A stretch of 64,000 bases of DNA, taken from Phycisphaeraceae bacterium. GTDB lineage: Bacteria; Planctomycetota; Phycisphaerae; Phycisphaerales; UBA1924. Location: NCBI GenBank assembly GCA_020639195.1, contig JACKHB010000003.1:1-64000 (forward strand). Direction: 5' to 3'. Positions 1 to 8,031 of the stretch are shown one piece after another. Position 1 is the stretch's first letter; every line of letters begins with the position of its first letter. The notes beneath the pieces were generated by a model. The model saw only the letters and a list, made by a program, of their open reading frames with translations. It had not been told where the DNA came from and ran no database searches. The translations under genes and the position numbers were made by a program.

Positions 1-61
1 GTTTGGGGTGGAGGAGGGCGGCGGCGAGGGGGAGTGACCCGCCCAATGGCTGCTCAAGAAG
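1..61. repeat. Imperfect direct repeat, copy 1 (partner at 2682-2742)
   Basis: About 60 bases that reappear at 2682-2742 with roughly 85 percent identity by eye. Both share GGAGGGCGGCGGCGAGG and CCGCCCAATGGCTGC. The two copies bracket the IS630 remnant, the two small membrane genes, the first Rhs gene and the tRNA-Ala fragment, so they may mark the edges of an inserted or duplicated segment. No coding function is apparent. Confidence 0.5.
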
Positions 62-192
62 CACACTGGTGCATGAAATGCATGCAGGTCAGCAGGCCCC
101 GCTGAAGTCGCGGTCTCCCCGCCCGCGCTCCGCGAGCGGAGGCCGCTCGGATGCCGGGTCGGCCAGTGGGAGCGGCCGGTCCAGGGCGCTTG

Positions 193-411
193 GTGGTGCC
201 CGACAACATCGTGATCCTGTACCTGCCGCGGTACTCCCTCGAGCTCAACCCGGTGGAGAACCTCTGGGCCTACATGCGCAGCCACTTCCTGAGCAACCGC
301 GCGAACAACGGTTACGATCACCCCTCCGACGCCACTGCCATCGCGTACCGAGCCCCCACCACGGACCTGCTCCGATCGGTCTGCCGATGCGACTGCGCCG
401 AGCGCGACTGA
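193..411 (+). pseudogene. IS630-family transposase remnant (C-terminal part)
   Basis: Only the last part of a DDE transposase can be read. It contains LPRYSLELNPVENLWAYMRS, the C-terminal signature of IS630/Tc1-like transposases that includes the final catalytic Glu in NPVENLW. The family protein is normally over 300 residues; here about 70 are recognisable. The sequence upstream in this frame is unrelated, and downstream the frame drifts away from the family before stopping. It is a dead fragment next to the Rhs modules and supports this end of the window being an accessory region with past transposition. Confidence 0.75.
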
Positions 412-470
412 TACCCAGAATCCGTATGAGAGGTTGCCACGTCCAGGTCCCACAGGGAGTATTTGCTACG

Positions 471-746
471 CTACTTACGATGGTCAGAGCCAACAGCGAG
501 TACAATCATGACATATACAAACGCAGCCGCACACGCCATTGCCAGCTTGTACGTCCATTCGCGGCGAGCCTCTGTAGCGCCGCGCGGAGACGCGGCAGAA
601 ACAAAGACCATGCACGCGGACACAGCGACAATGCCAAGCAGCACATTGCCAAGGCACGCAAGCAATAATATCCAACACATTATCGGGAGCGCATAGCATT
701 GGCGCTCTCGCCATCGCTCGGCGCCGTCGTTCATTTTATTACTCAT
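471..746 (-). CDS. Small membrane protein, second gene after Rhs tip 1 (candidate immunity)
   Basis: Encodes 91 residues of unknown family. Two hydrophobic segments are visible (about residues 21-45 and 67-85), separated by a basic stretch, so it should sit in the inner membrane. Its ATG lies inside the end of the preceding membrane gene (8-base overlap), which itself starts 3 bases after the first Rhs gene. Such close coupling to an Rhs C-terminal tip is typical of immunity genes, but immunity function is only inferred from position. The DNA is clearly AT-richer than the Rhs core, which fits a separately acquired cassette. Confidence 0.55.
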   Translation of the reverse strand: MSNKMNDGAERWRERQCYALPIMCWILLLACLGNVLLGIVAVSACMVFVSAASPRGATEARREWTYKLAMACAAAFVYVMIVLAVGSDHRK

Positions 747-966
747 ATATTAGGACATATGTCTGCCACGCGGTACACCCTCCCGCTACAAGAAGACCAG
801 CCATCCATAACCGTCGTGCGTGTGCGTTACTATCCGATAACATACTCATGCATGCAAATGTTGTCATGCTGCACATCAGCAGGAATGCCATCTGCCACGC
901 GCCAATCGCCATGGCCGGACCTATAGTCCAAATCAGAAACCACAGTACTGGGCAAGCCACGCGCAT
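739..966 (-). CDS. Small membrane protein directly after Rhs tip 1 (candidate immunity)
   Basis: Encodes 75 residues of unknown family, strongly hydrophobic, with two probable membrane spans (about residues 4-38 and 53-72). It starts with ATG only 3 bases after the stop codon of the upstream Rhs gene and overlaps the next small membrane gene by 8 bases, so the three genes look like one transcription unit. The position suggests an immunity protein for the cysteine-rich Rhs tip. No known immunity family is recognised, and a short hydrophobic ORF could in principle be spurious, though the tight spacing argues against that. Confidence 0.55.
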   Translation of the reverse strand: MRVACPVLWFLIWTIGPAMAIGAWQMAFLLMCSMTTFACMSMLSDSNAHARRLWMAGLLVAGGCTAWQTYVLIYE

Positions 967-969
967 GAA

Positions 970-2739
970 TCACTCGGCTATCAGGGGTGGCCGTGCGGCT
1001 GGAGCTCCTCCTGAAGCTGGCGCCCTGGCCCTATCGAAGATCGTGGTTTCCACGCTCCACTCCCAGATGCCATAGATGTGACCGGCGGCAGGTCCTGCTG
1101 TGCACATTACCACAACGCGAAACTCCCATTTTGCCGGTATCACCCATGAGGGCTGGTCCGCAAAGGTGATCGTTGCCCGGCCGTTGCGGACCAGCGCATT
1201 GGGAGTATAGAATGGCGCATTTGGGGAAGCGTCGCTTCTTCCTCCGACTCGGCCATCGTCAACCTTCCACTCGGTTCCCAACATGTGTATGTGTCGTCGC
1301 GCATCGCTGATACGGACGAATTGAACAGCGCTAATCGATCGGCAACAATTAGGATCTTCGCCCGCAACCATAATGACCGCTGTGTAACCTGAAGTGCCGC
1401 CACCGACGCCGGCGCCGCTGAATGTCGCAACGCCGGTTGGCCGACAGGGTCGTGCGCACGGCAAGTAGACAGATGAGCACATTGTGTGGCATCCACGTAC
1501 ACAATTTGGGTCTGGCCCCAGGTCCCGCCTAGAACCGGTGTTGCCGTGCCATTCTTCAACTCCGCGAAGTCGCGGGCAACCAGCGACACACCTCCTTACG
1601 CAGCGGTCGTAGCGCTGCGCCGTGGACAGAAACGGCCACAACTTTTGCCATCCCCCATTCATGCCCCCTCCTTGAAGCATGTCATCAATCCGAAGCCCCA
1701 TCGAGTCTGAATAGGACGTTGGCCTTGTGGCGACAAATTCGTATTGAGACATGCCGTCAGAATAGTCTAGAGGATCCCTCTCCCCCCACCTTCCCAGCTC
1801 CGGGAAGTACGTTCGGAACCGCACCGTGTAGGTCCCGTCGGTGGCGTTGAAGACGTACCCGTCGTAGCCGATGGGGTTGTCCGGCCCGGCGGGATCGGAG
1901 ATCTGCCCCGCAGCCAGGGCCGCGGTGGTCAGGGCGTCGGTCACGGCCTGGGCGTCGTCCGAGTCCACGTCGCCATCGCGATCGATGTCGGCGTCGGCGT
2001 TGTAGCTGCCGCTGGTGATGGCGATGGGGAAGCTGCCCGAGAGCGCGTCCATGATGGCGTCGTCGGCCGAGTCCACCTCGCCGTCGCCGCCCAAGTCCTG
2101 CGGCCACTGGTGCCGCGCCCGCCCGTAGGCGTCGTAGACGACCCGCTCGATCAGTCTGGCCGCGTCGTCGATCATGGCCACGCTGGAGAACTGTACGTCG
2201 GTGATGTGGAACCAGGTTCCGTCCCCGGGGTCGTCGTACTCCCCGTCGGCGTCGGCATCGATCCGCCGGCAGATCGCGTCGTCGATGTACCGGATGCCCC
2301 AGAACTGCTGGGCGATGCGGTCGGGATCCAGGTCCTCGTCGTCGTCGATGTGCTCCTCGATGAGCTGCCACGCGGCGGAGTAGTACATGACCCTGGTCTG
2401 GAGGTCGCCTCCCACCAGCCCCTGGCGGACGGTCCGCCAGTGCAGGCCGTTGTACTCGTAGGCGGAGGGATCGGCGGGAAGCAAAGACGGCCACGGGAAT
2501 CCGAGGCGAGAAGTGGAGCGGAAGGGAGTCGAACCCTCGACCTCATCATTGCGAAGGAGGGGGTCGCGGGCCCGCAAGGCCGTTTCTGACGCTATGGCGG
2601 GGGTTTGGGGCGTTTCAATCATTGCAACCCTTGCGCCGGATTGCGCCCGCTTGCGCGGTACAGCGCGGCTTTGACCGCGCTGATTTGGGCTGGCGGAGGG
2701 CGGCGGCGAGGCGGGATGCCCCGCCCAATGGCTGCCCAA
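970..2739 (-). CDS. Rhs-family C-terminal gene 1 (5' truncated) with cysteine-rich tip
   Basis: This is the C-terminal part of an RHS/YD-repeat protein. The frame contains dockerin-like calcium repeats (DGDGEVDSADD and DRDGDVDSDDA, about residues 210-260), then the RHS-associated core with RFRTYFPELGRWGERDPLDY, ending near residue 345 at SMGLR. After that comes a unique tip of about 245 residues. The tip has many paired cysteines (CVRRCVAGC, CVRGCHTMC, CARPC) and no family I recognise. The first 75 or so residues are not Rhs: they read through a tRNA 3' end (VEGSTPFRST is the usual translated tRNA artefact), so the true 5' end has been lost and the real start is unknown. Full-length Rhs proteins exceed 1000 residues. 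The tip is followed directly by two small membrane genes. The core is nearly identical to that of the second Rhs gene at 3649-4945. Confidence 0.7.
   Translation of the reverse strand: MGSHWAGHPASPPPSASPNQRGQSRAVPRKRAQSGARVAMIETPQTPAIASETALRARDPLLRNDEVEGSTPFRSTSRLGFPWPSLLPADPSAYEYNGLHWRTVRQGLVGGDLQTRVMYYSAAWQLIEEHIDDDEDLDPDRIAQQFWGIRYIDDAICRRIDADADGEYDDPGDGTWFHITDVQFSSVAMIDDAARLIERVVYDAYGRARHQWPQDLGGDGEVDSADDAIMDALSGSFPIAITSGSYNADADIDRDGDVDSDDAQAVTDALTTAALAAGQISDPAGPDNPIGYDGYVFNATDGTYTVRFRTYFPELGRWGERDPLDYSDGMSQYEFVATRPTSYSDSMGLRIDDMLQGGGMNGGWQKLWPFLSTAQRYDRCVRRCVAGCPRLRGVEEWHGNTGSRRDLGPDPNCVRGCHTMCSSVYLPCARPCRPTGVATFSGAGVGGGTSGYTAVIMVAGEDPNCCRSISAVQFVRISDARRHIHMLGTEWKVDDGRVGGRSDASPNAPFYTPNALVRNGRATITFADQPSWVIPAKWEFRVVVMCTAGPAAGHIYGIWEWSVETTIFDRARAPASGGAPAARPPLIAE
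2514..2555 (-). other. tRNA-Ala(CGC) 3' half, probable attachment-site remnant
   Basis: On the minus strand these bases read as tRNA positions 32-73: anticodon loop TTCGCAA (anticodon CGC at 2551-2553), anticodon-stem 3' strand TGATG, variable loop AGGTC, T-arm GAGGG-TTCGACT-CCCTT, acceptor strand CCGCTCC and discriminator A. The matching 5' half is absent: the expected CATCA is replaced by CCTCC, and no GGAGCGG acceptor strand occurs at the right distance. A fragment running from the anticodon loop to the 3' end is what tyrosine integrases leave when they use a tRNA gene as attB. It marks the 5' edge of Rhs homology in the gene that reads through it. Confidence 0.7.
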
Positions 2740-2742
2740 GAG
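2682..2742. repeat. Imperfect direct repeat, copy 2
   Basis: Partner of the repeat at 1-61, in the same orientation. It covers the 5' end of the open frame of Rhs gene 1, which is another reason to doubt that frame's upstream extension. Confidence 0.5.
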
Positions 2743-3185
2743 GGTGGTGTGGTCCGCGGGGCGCGGGGTGGATGGGGAGAGTCTGAATCATCGGGGCGTG
2801 TCGGCTTCTTCTGGCCGGGCTCGATTCGCAGGCGGCCGAAGGTCCGCCCGCCGACGTCCCGGCCGAGAGCAACCTGACCCCCCAAGAGTTTGCTTCAGCG
2901 GGCCAGGCTCGCCCGGCCGGTTGAAGCCCAAGAGGCTCTCATCCGACTTGGACCAGAGATGGGGTCAAGATCACACCTGCTCCGTGTCCACGACGACGAC
3001 GGCCCAGTCCGGGCCTTGGCTCGCCGACTCTCTTGTACGGACCGTCGTTCCCGCTTCGCTCTCCGAATCACCTACTGGGACTCGGGTCATCGCGCAAGCA
3101 CGCCGCCACCAATCAATGGCGCACTTCACGTACAGAGTCAAAGCTGGTCCATTGACCACTTCTCAGGGGGTTGCTTAGCAGCCTG
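2743..3185. other. Non-coding stretch between the two Rhs modules
   Basis: About 440 bases with no gene I can support. The open frames here lack a convincing ribosome binding site or any recognisable domain. The left part is GC-rich and the right part drops in GC as it enters the second module. Confidence 0.4.
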
Positions 3186-3638
3186 CTACGGCACTGCAGA
3201 CTTCACAGCGGCCGTGTTGCGCCGCGTGGCTACGGAGTAGCCAATCCACCAAAGGACCGGGGGACCCCCGAGAGCCAGCAGCGAGGCATAGATCGAGAGA
3301 GGATACCGGTCGGGGCTCCATTTGATGATGACGTTGCCTGCATATGAGCCGCTCGAATCGCGTAAGTTGAACCGCACAACAGGAAACGTGGCGATAATCT
3401 TGTGCTCAACAGTTATTACAGAGGCCTTGCTAAGACGCTCGAATCTCGTTCGCATCTCGGATAGCCATACGTTAGTGTTATGCGTCTGTGCAAGTGCGAA
3501 CATTGCGAGCGCGGCGGCCACGCTTATGAAAACGACTGGCCACCACTGGCCTCGTCGCACGCCAATGACAAAGGCAAGAACATTCAACAGCACAACGATG
3601 GCCACCAAGGAGTACAGCGTGCTAACGATTTGATCCAT
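3186..3638 (-). CDS. Membrane protein directly after Rhs tip 2 (candidate immunity)
   Basis: Encodes 150 residues with three likely membrane spans (about 7-27, 31-50 and 115-135) and a charged middle domain of about 60 residues that would face one compartment. It starts 10 bases after the stop of Rhs gene 2 on the same strand, with ATG at 3638. No family is recognised. Its place directly behind a polymorphic Rhs tip makes immunity the simplest hypothesis. Base composition is lower in GC than the Rhs core, like the tip upstream of it. Confidence 0.6.
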   Translation of the reverse strand: MDQIVSTLYSLVAIVVLLNVLAFVIGVRRGQWWPVVFISVAAALAMFALAQTHNTNVWLSEMRTRFERLSKASVITVEHKIIATFPVVRFNLRDSSGSYAGNVIIKWSPDRYPLSIYASLLALGGPPVLWWIGYSVATRRNTAAVKSAVP

Positions 3639-3648
3639 GATATGGTAC

Positions 3649-4945
3649 TCAGTTGCCTGCTGGCACCGCGCTGGCGCAGGCTCCTGCCCGCATACCTGCC
3701 TTTATTGTTTGGACAACGCCACTAAACTTGCTCGGGCATTCGCAATCGGGGATCTGAACTCGTCCTGAACTCACGCCGCAGAGCGTCATTGTCATGTCGC
3801 CGCGACAAAAAGCTTCCCATGGATTGCCAGAATAATCGCGTCTCACGAAATCACGAATAAATACATAGCCTAAATGGAAGGTGACTTCCGTAGCTGGATC
3901 CATGATTCGCAGCGATCTCAAGCGAGCAATAAAGTCCGGGCCTCGACCTGTGCCGAACTGGGGACGATTGGGCAGGTATTCTGAACGTCCTACATTGCAA
4001 GCAAAGACATCTATGCGTGGGGCGATACTAAATAATTCATCCAACACCGACAGATAGTAATTCAATTCGTCGCGCCTGGTGTCGGTAATAGAACAGGGAT
4101 CGCACAAAGCAAATTCGATCTCTTGGAGCAGCTCAAGCGTAAGCTCCTCTTTGCTGCCGATCGCGATTGGAAACGCGAGATGTCCTGGGTATCCGTGAGA
4201 TTGAATGACCACTACGTCAAGGTCTCTTCCTGACCGCCTTAGGGCAGCTCGTCTGTTGCGGAGGGCGAGGAGCGACTCTTCGAGACTACCATATCTCTCG
4301 CCTCCAACTATCCAGCCTGGCCCTGGATCGGTCGGGGCTCGGACAGTGAATTCACATGAAGGTGGACGATCGTAGTAATGAGGCAACGCGCGGCGTTCGC
4401 CTGGAGTGAGGTTTCCGAAGTCCAAGCCCATGGGATCAAGCTGCGAAAGCGGACTGGCGCCCATAAACTCATACAGCACTATTGAGCCGCCCATGTAGTC
4501 GATCGGATCCTTCTCCCCCCACCTGCCCATCTCCGGGAAGTACGTCCGGAACCGCACCGTGTACGTGCCGTCGGTCGCGTTGAAGACGTACCCGTCGTAG
4601 CCGATGGGGTTGTCCGGCCCGGCGGGGTCGGAGATCTGTCCGAAGGCCAGGGCCGCGGTGGTCAGGGCGTCGGTCACGGCCTGGGCGTCGTCTGAGTCCA
4701 CGTCGCCATCGCGGTCGATGTCGGCGTCGGCGTTGTAGCTGCCGCTGGTGATGGCGATCGGGAAGCTGCCCGAGAGCGCGTCCATGATGGCGTCGTCGGC
4801 CGAGTCCACGTCGCCGTCGCCGTCGACATCTTCGGGCCACTGGTGCCGCGCCCGCCCGTAGGCGTCGTACACGACCCGCTCGACCAGGTTGGCCGCGTCG
4901 TCGATCATGGCCACGCTGGAGAACTGTACGTCGGTGATGTGGAAG
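3649..4945 (-). CDS. Rhs-family C-terminal gene 2 (5' truncated) with DUF4347/clan-CD-like tip
   Basis: Second Rhs C-terminal cassette. The first 155 or so residues (counting from ATG 4914) repeat the dockerin-like segment and RHS core of gene 1, ending RTYFPEMGRWGEKDPIDY and DPMGLDF. The tip of about 260 residues is unrelated to tip 1. It contains VVVIQSHGYPGHLAF (His about residue 240) and, after an alpha/beta stretch, IDVFACNVG (Cys about residue 306). A His-Gly followed by a Cys after a hydrophobic strand resembles the dyad of DUF4347 and other clan CD (caspase/CHAT-like) cysteine peptidase folds; this is pattern matching, not a search result. Homology to gene 1 stops abruptly near 4945, where the hairpin repeat array begins, so the 5' part is missing and no genuine start is visible. 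A small membrane gene follows 10 bases downstream. Confidence 0.7.
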
Positions 4946-6175
4946 AATGTTGCGTCGGATCGGTGGCAAGGGGTGCGGCGCAGGGGGCTGGCCCGCCGCT
5001 GCCGTCAGGGGCCTACCGCCTCCGGGGCAACCCCCGCCCGGAGGGCTTGGCTTCCCGCCGCCTGCGGCGGCGCTGGTTCTGAGGAAGGGGGGTCGGGAGG
5101 AAGGGGAGGCGCGATGTGTCGCGTCGGGTCCCACGGGCTTGCTCGCCTGGCGGCAGCGGCACCCATGGATAGAGCCTCTCGCCCCCTTCGGGGCGGTCGG
5201 AGTGAAACAGCGCGGAGGGGAATGCGGCCCAGGGGCTGGCCGCCCCCTGTACCCCCTGCCGGAGGGCTTGCTCTCAAGCCGCCTGCGGCGGCCCTTGCTT
5301 TGAGGAAGGGGGATTCGGGGCAAGAAGGCGAGAGAGATGTTGGGCGTTCGAGGGGACCACGGGTTTGCTCGTCTTCGGCGAGCGGCACCCGTGGCGATCA
5401 CCGTTCGCCCCGTTGGGGCGGTCGGAATCAAGCAGCGCGGAGGGGAATGCGGCGCGGGGGCTGGCCGCGGCCTGCCATCCCGGTCCGGAGGGCTCGCTCT
5501 CCAGCCGCCTTCGGCGGCGCTCGTTCTGAGGAAGGTTCCTCGTTCTGCAAGGTGCTGCAACGCCGGGCGGCTTGCCTTCCAGCCGCCTTCGGCGGCCTTT
5601 GGTCTGAGGAAGATGCCTCGTTCTGAAGGGGTGGCGTGTCGGGAGACCTTTCCCGGAGCGCTGATCGCCAGGAGCGGCGATCGGTGGCGCGCGATGCGGT
5701 GGCGATCGGTGGCACGTGGCGTGTGCAGGGTGCTGCACCGCCGGAGGGCTTGCTTTCCAGCCGCCTTCGGCGGCCTTTGGTCTGAGGAAGGGGGAACAGG
5801 AGCAAGGGAGAGAGATGTGCGCGTCGAGAGTCCCACGGGTTTGCTCGCCTGGCGGCAGCGGCACCCATGAGTAGAGCCTCTCGCCCCCTTCGGGGCGGTC
5901 GGAGTGAAACAGCGCGGAGGGGAATGCGGCGCAGGGGCAGGCCGCCGCCTGCACCCCCCGCCGGAGGGCTTGCCTTCCAGCCGCCTTCGGCGGCGCTCGT
6001 TCTGAGGAAGGTTCCTCGTTCTGCAGGGTGCTGCAACGCCGGGCGGCTTGCCTTCCAGCCGTCTTCGGCGGCCTTTGGTCTGAGGAAGGTGCCTCGTTCT
6101 GAAGGGGTGGCGTGTCGGGAGACCCTTCCCGGAGCGCTGATCGCCCGCAGCGGCGATCGGCGGCGCGTGGTTGTG
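4946..6175. repeat. Array of GC-rich hairpin repeats
   Basis: No gene is supported here. Seven copies of a 13-base dyad, CCGCC-TTC-GGCGG or CCGCC-TGC-GGCGG, lie at 5058-5070, 5279-5291, 5505-5517, 5583-5595, 5761-5773, 5981-5993 and 6059-6071 (the last has one G-T mismatch). Each is preceded by GGCTTGC-like sequence and followed by TCTGAGGAAG or a close variant. They lie within longer composite units that begin CACGGGTTTGCTCG (about 5131, 5359 and 5835) and include GCCCCCTTCGGGGCGGTCGG. A segment of about 185 bases at 5503-5687 is repeated at 5979-6163 with only a handful of differences. The array runs from the broken end of Rhs gene 2 to just before the methyltransferase gene. Confidence 0.8.
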
Positions 6176-6214
6176 ACGGCGAGATCGGGGGCACGTGCCG
6201 GATACGCTGGGGTC

Positions 6215-7135
6215 ATGGGCGTGGTGTGCGCGGACTGGCTGGAGTTTGCGCGCGGGCTGGATGCCGCGAGCGTGGATCTTGTGTACGCCGATCCGCCGTT
6301 TGCGACCGGCCGCGTGAAACGATCGCCGCCGGGCGGGGCGCGGATGGGGCGTGCCGCGGCGAGGTACGAGGACTCGTGGGCGTCGGTGGGGGAGTGGGTC
6401 GGCTGGCTGCGCGAGCGGCTGGAGGCGACGCTGCCGGCGATCAGGCGGACCGGGTCGGTGCTGCTGCATGTGGACTGGCGCACCAGCCATCACGCGCGGC
6501 TGCTGCTGGACGACCTGCTGGGGCCGGACCGGTTCGTCAATCACCTCGTGTGGGCGTACGGGCTTGGCGGCTCATCGGCTCGGCGGTTCGCCCGCAAGCA
6601 CGATGACATCCTGTTCTATTGCGTGGACCCTGAGCGGTACTGGTTTGAGGCGCCGCTGGCGCCGGCGACGAGCCGACGGATGCGCGGCCGGATGAAGAAG
6701 GCGACGGATGTGCTGGGGGACATGACGAAGTTGCAGAGTGGCCACGCGGAGAAGGGCGGAGATGAGGACGAAGGGGAGCGCGGGGCGGGCGATGTGCTGG
6801 ATGTGGCGGCGCTGAACAACATGGCGCGGGAGCGGACGGGGTATCCGACGCAGAAGCCGCGGGCGCTGCTGGATGTGCTGGTGCGGGCGTGCTGTCCGCC
6901 GGGGGGGCTGGTGGTGGATCCGTGCTGCGGGAGCGGGACGACGCTCGAGGCGGCGGTGCTGGCGGGTCGGCGTTGGGCGGGTTGCGATGCGAATCCCGAT
7001 GCGGTTCGGATCGCGTCGGGGAGGCTGGAGGCGTGCGGCAAGGGCGCGGAGGGCGGGACTACACTGGACCCGCCATGGTGCTCGACCGGCTCTTTCGTCT
7101 CTACCAGAAGCACAAGGTCGTCAACGTCAATGTGA
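6215..7135 (+). CDS. DNA (adenine-N6 or cytosine-N4) methyltransferase
   Basis: Encodes 306 residues. The catalytic motif IV DPPF is at residues 26-29 and the AdoMet-binding motif DPCCGSGTT is near residue 235. Motif IV preceding motif I is the beta-class arrangement of the N6/N4 methylase family (PF01555). TGYPTQKP before motif I is also typical. It would methylate adenine N6 or cytosine N4 in a short DNA site. The ATG at 6215 is chosen because upstream the frame runs into the hairpin repeats. No restriction endonuclease gene is adjacent, so it looks solitary. Its last 61 bases overlap the start of the next gene; the final 25 or so residues are low-complexity Ser/Thr, so the functional protein may end earlier. 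Substrate base and recognition site cannot be read from sequence. Confidence 0.85.
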   Translation: MGVVCADWLEFARGLDAASVDLVYADPPFATGRVKRSPPGGARMGRAAARYEDSWASVGEWVGWLRERLEATLPAIRRTGSVLLHVDWRTSHHARLLLDDLLGPDRFVNHLVWAYGLGGSSARRFARKHDDILFYCVDPERYWFEAPLAPATSRRMRGRMKKATDVLGDMTKLQSGHAEKGGDEDEGERGAGDVLDVAALNNMARERTGYPTQKPRALLDVLVRACCPPGGLVVDPCCGSGTTLEAAVLAGRRWAGCDANPDAVRIASGRLEACGKGAEGGTTLDPPWCSTGSFVSTRSTRSSTSM

Positions 7136-7587
7136 ACGTGATCGTCGCGGGCCTGATGGCGATCGTGATCTCGAAGCTGCCGGTGCTGTGGGTTTCGACG
7201 ATGATCGGACCTGGGGCCGAGACGTGGCGGAAGGTGGCCAAGATCGTGTGCGCGGCGGCGATCGACGGGGCCGCGGATGTCCTGATCTACTTCCTGCTGC
7301 ACTGGATCGCGAACCACTGGAAGCCCCGCAAGCCCAGGGACGATGAGGAGCGGAACCGCTGGGCCGAGGAGGCGCGGAAGTTCTGGAAGACGGCGTCGCT
7401 GGTGCAGGTGGAGCGGTACCTGCTGAGCCCGGTGTTCTACACGATCGCGATGGGGGGCATGTGGGCGCTGATGGAGTTCCGCGACTGGACGGCGTCGTGG
7501 TCGTTCGTGACGGCGTTCTCCGCCGCGATCCTGGTGACGCGGGTGATCCACACGATCTGGGGGCTCAAGACCGGGCGCTTCAAGTAG
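7075..7587 (+). CDS. Predicted membrane protein, unknown function
   Basis: Encodes 170 residues. Hydrophobic segments at about residues 23-42, 58-82, 121-139 and 143-163 suggest a three- to four-pass membrane protein, with a charged central loop (KPRKPRDDEERNRWAEEARK). I recognise no family. It begins within the end of the methyltransferase gene (61-base overlap, different frame), so the two are probably co-transcribed. It ends 12 bases before the convergent CBS-domain gene. Confidence 0.7.
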   Translation: MVLDRLFRLYQKHKVVNVNVNVIVAGLMAIVISKLPVLWVSTMIGPGAETWRKVAKIVCAAAIDGAADVLIYFLLHWIANHWKPRKPRDDEERNRWAEEARKFWKTASLVQVERYLLSPVFYTIAMGGMWALMEFRDWTASWSFVTAFSAAILVTRVIHTIWGLKTGRFK

Positions 7588-7599
7588 GGCCCGGTCGGG

Positions 7600-8031
7600 T
7601 CAGCCCTGGCGGATGTAGGCCTCGAGGTACGAGACGGTCTGCGACAGCGAGGCCTCGCGGGCGAGGTTGAGGTCGCCGATCGAGACGAGCCCGATGAGGC
7701 GGCCGCGGTCGAGCACGGGGACGTGGCGGATGCGCTTGTCGCGCATGACCGAGCGGAGTTCGTCCAGGCGGGTGTTGGGGCCGCAGACGATGACCCGCTC
7801 GGTCATGATCTCGCTGACGAGGGTGTGCGAGGGCGCGGCCTCGGTGGCGACGAGGCGCGTGAGGATGTCGCGCTCGGTGACGATGCCGACGACGGCGTCC
7901 TGATCCATAACGACGAGCGAGCCGATGCGGTGCTCGTTCATTCGTCGTGCGGCGTCGAGTGCGGTGGCCTCGGCGTGGATGGTCCGGACGGACGGGCCCT
8001 TCTCCTTGAGCATGTCTTCGACGGTCATCAT
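7600..8031 (-). CDS. CBS-domain protein
   Basis: Encodes 143 residues made almost wholly of a pair of CBS motifs (about residues 10-65 and 75-130). It contains GSLVVMDQDAVVGIVTERDIL and IRHVPVLDRGRLIGLVSIGDL, the strand-helix pattern of CBS repeats. Such stand-alone pairs (Bateman modules) bind adenosyl ligands such as AMP, ATP or AdoMet and act as energy or stress sensors in the cytoplasm; the ligand and partner here are unknown. The start is the ATG at 8031, preceded by AAGGGG at a suitable distance. It converges with the membrane gene on the left. Confidence 0.85.
   Translation of the reverse strand: MMTVEDMLKEKGPSVRTIHAEATALDAARRMNEHRIGSLVVMDQDAVVGIVTERDILTRLVATEAAPSHTLVSEIMTERVIVCGPNTRLDELRSVMRDKRIRHVPVLDRGRLIGLVSIGDLNLAREASLSQTVSYLEAYIRQG

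Noticed and set aside
3..668. Plus-strand open frame of 221 codons
   Set aside because: It crosses the transposase remnant in the wrong frame and has no recognisable content.
2110..2589. Plus-strand open frame of 159 codons
   Set aside because: Antisense to the Rhs core; a matching frame occurs opposite the second Rhs copy simply because the DNA is duplicated.
2890..3240. Plus-strand open frame of 116 codons between the Rhs modules
   Set aside because: No ribosome binding site or domain; composition changes half-way along as the sequence enters the second module.
4946..6175. CRISPR array
   Set aside because: Repeat units vary, spacing is irregular, intervening DNA is itself repeated, and no cas gene is near.
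4469..6544. Long minus-strand open frames across the hairpin repeats (up to 691 codons), with repeated Pro/Arg/Ser text
   Set aside because: Their sequence is only the translation of GC-rich repeats in several frames, and they end by cutting across the Rhs core and methylase genes.
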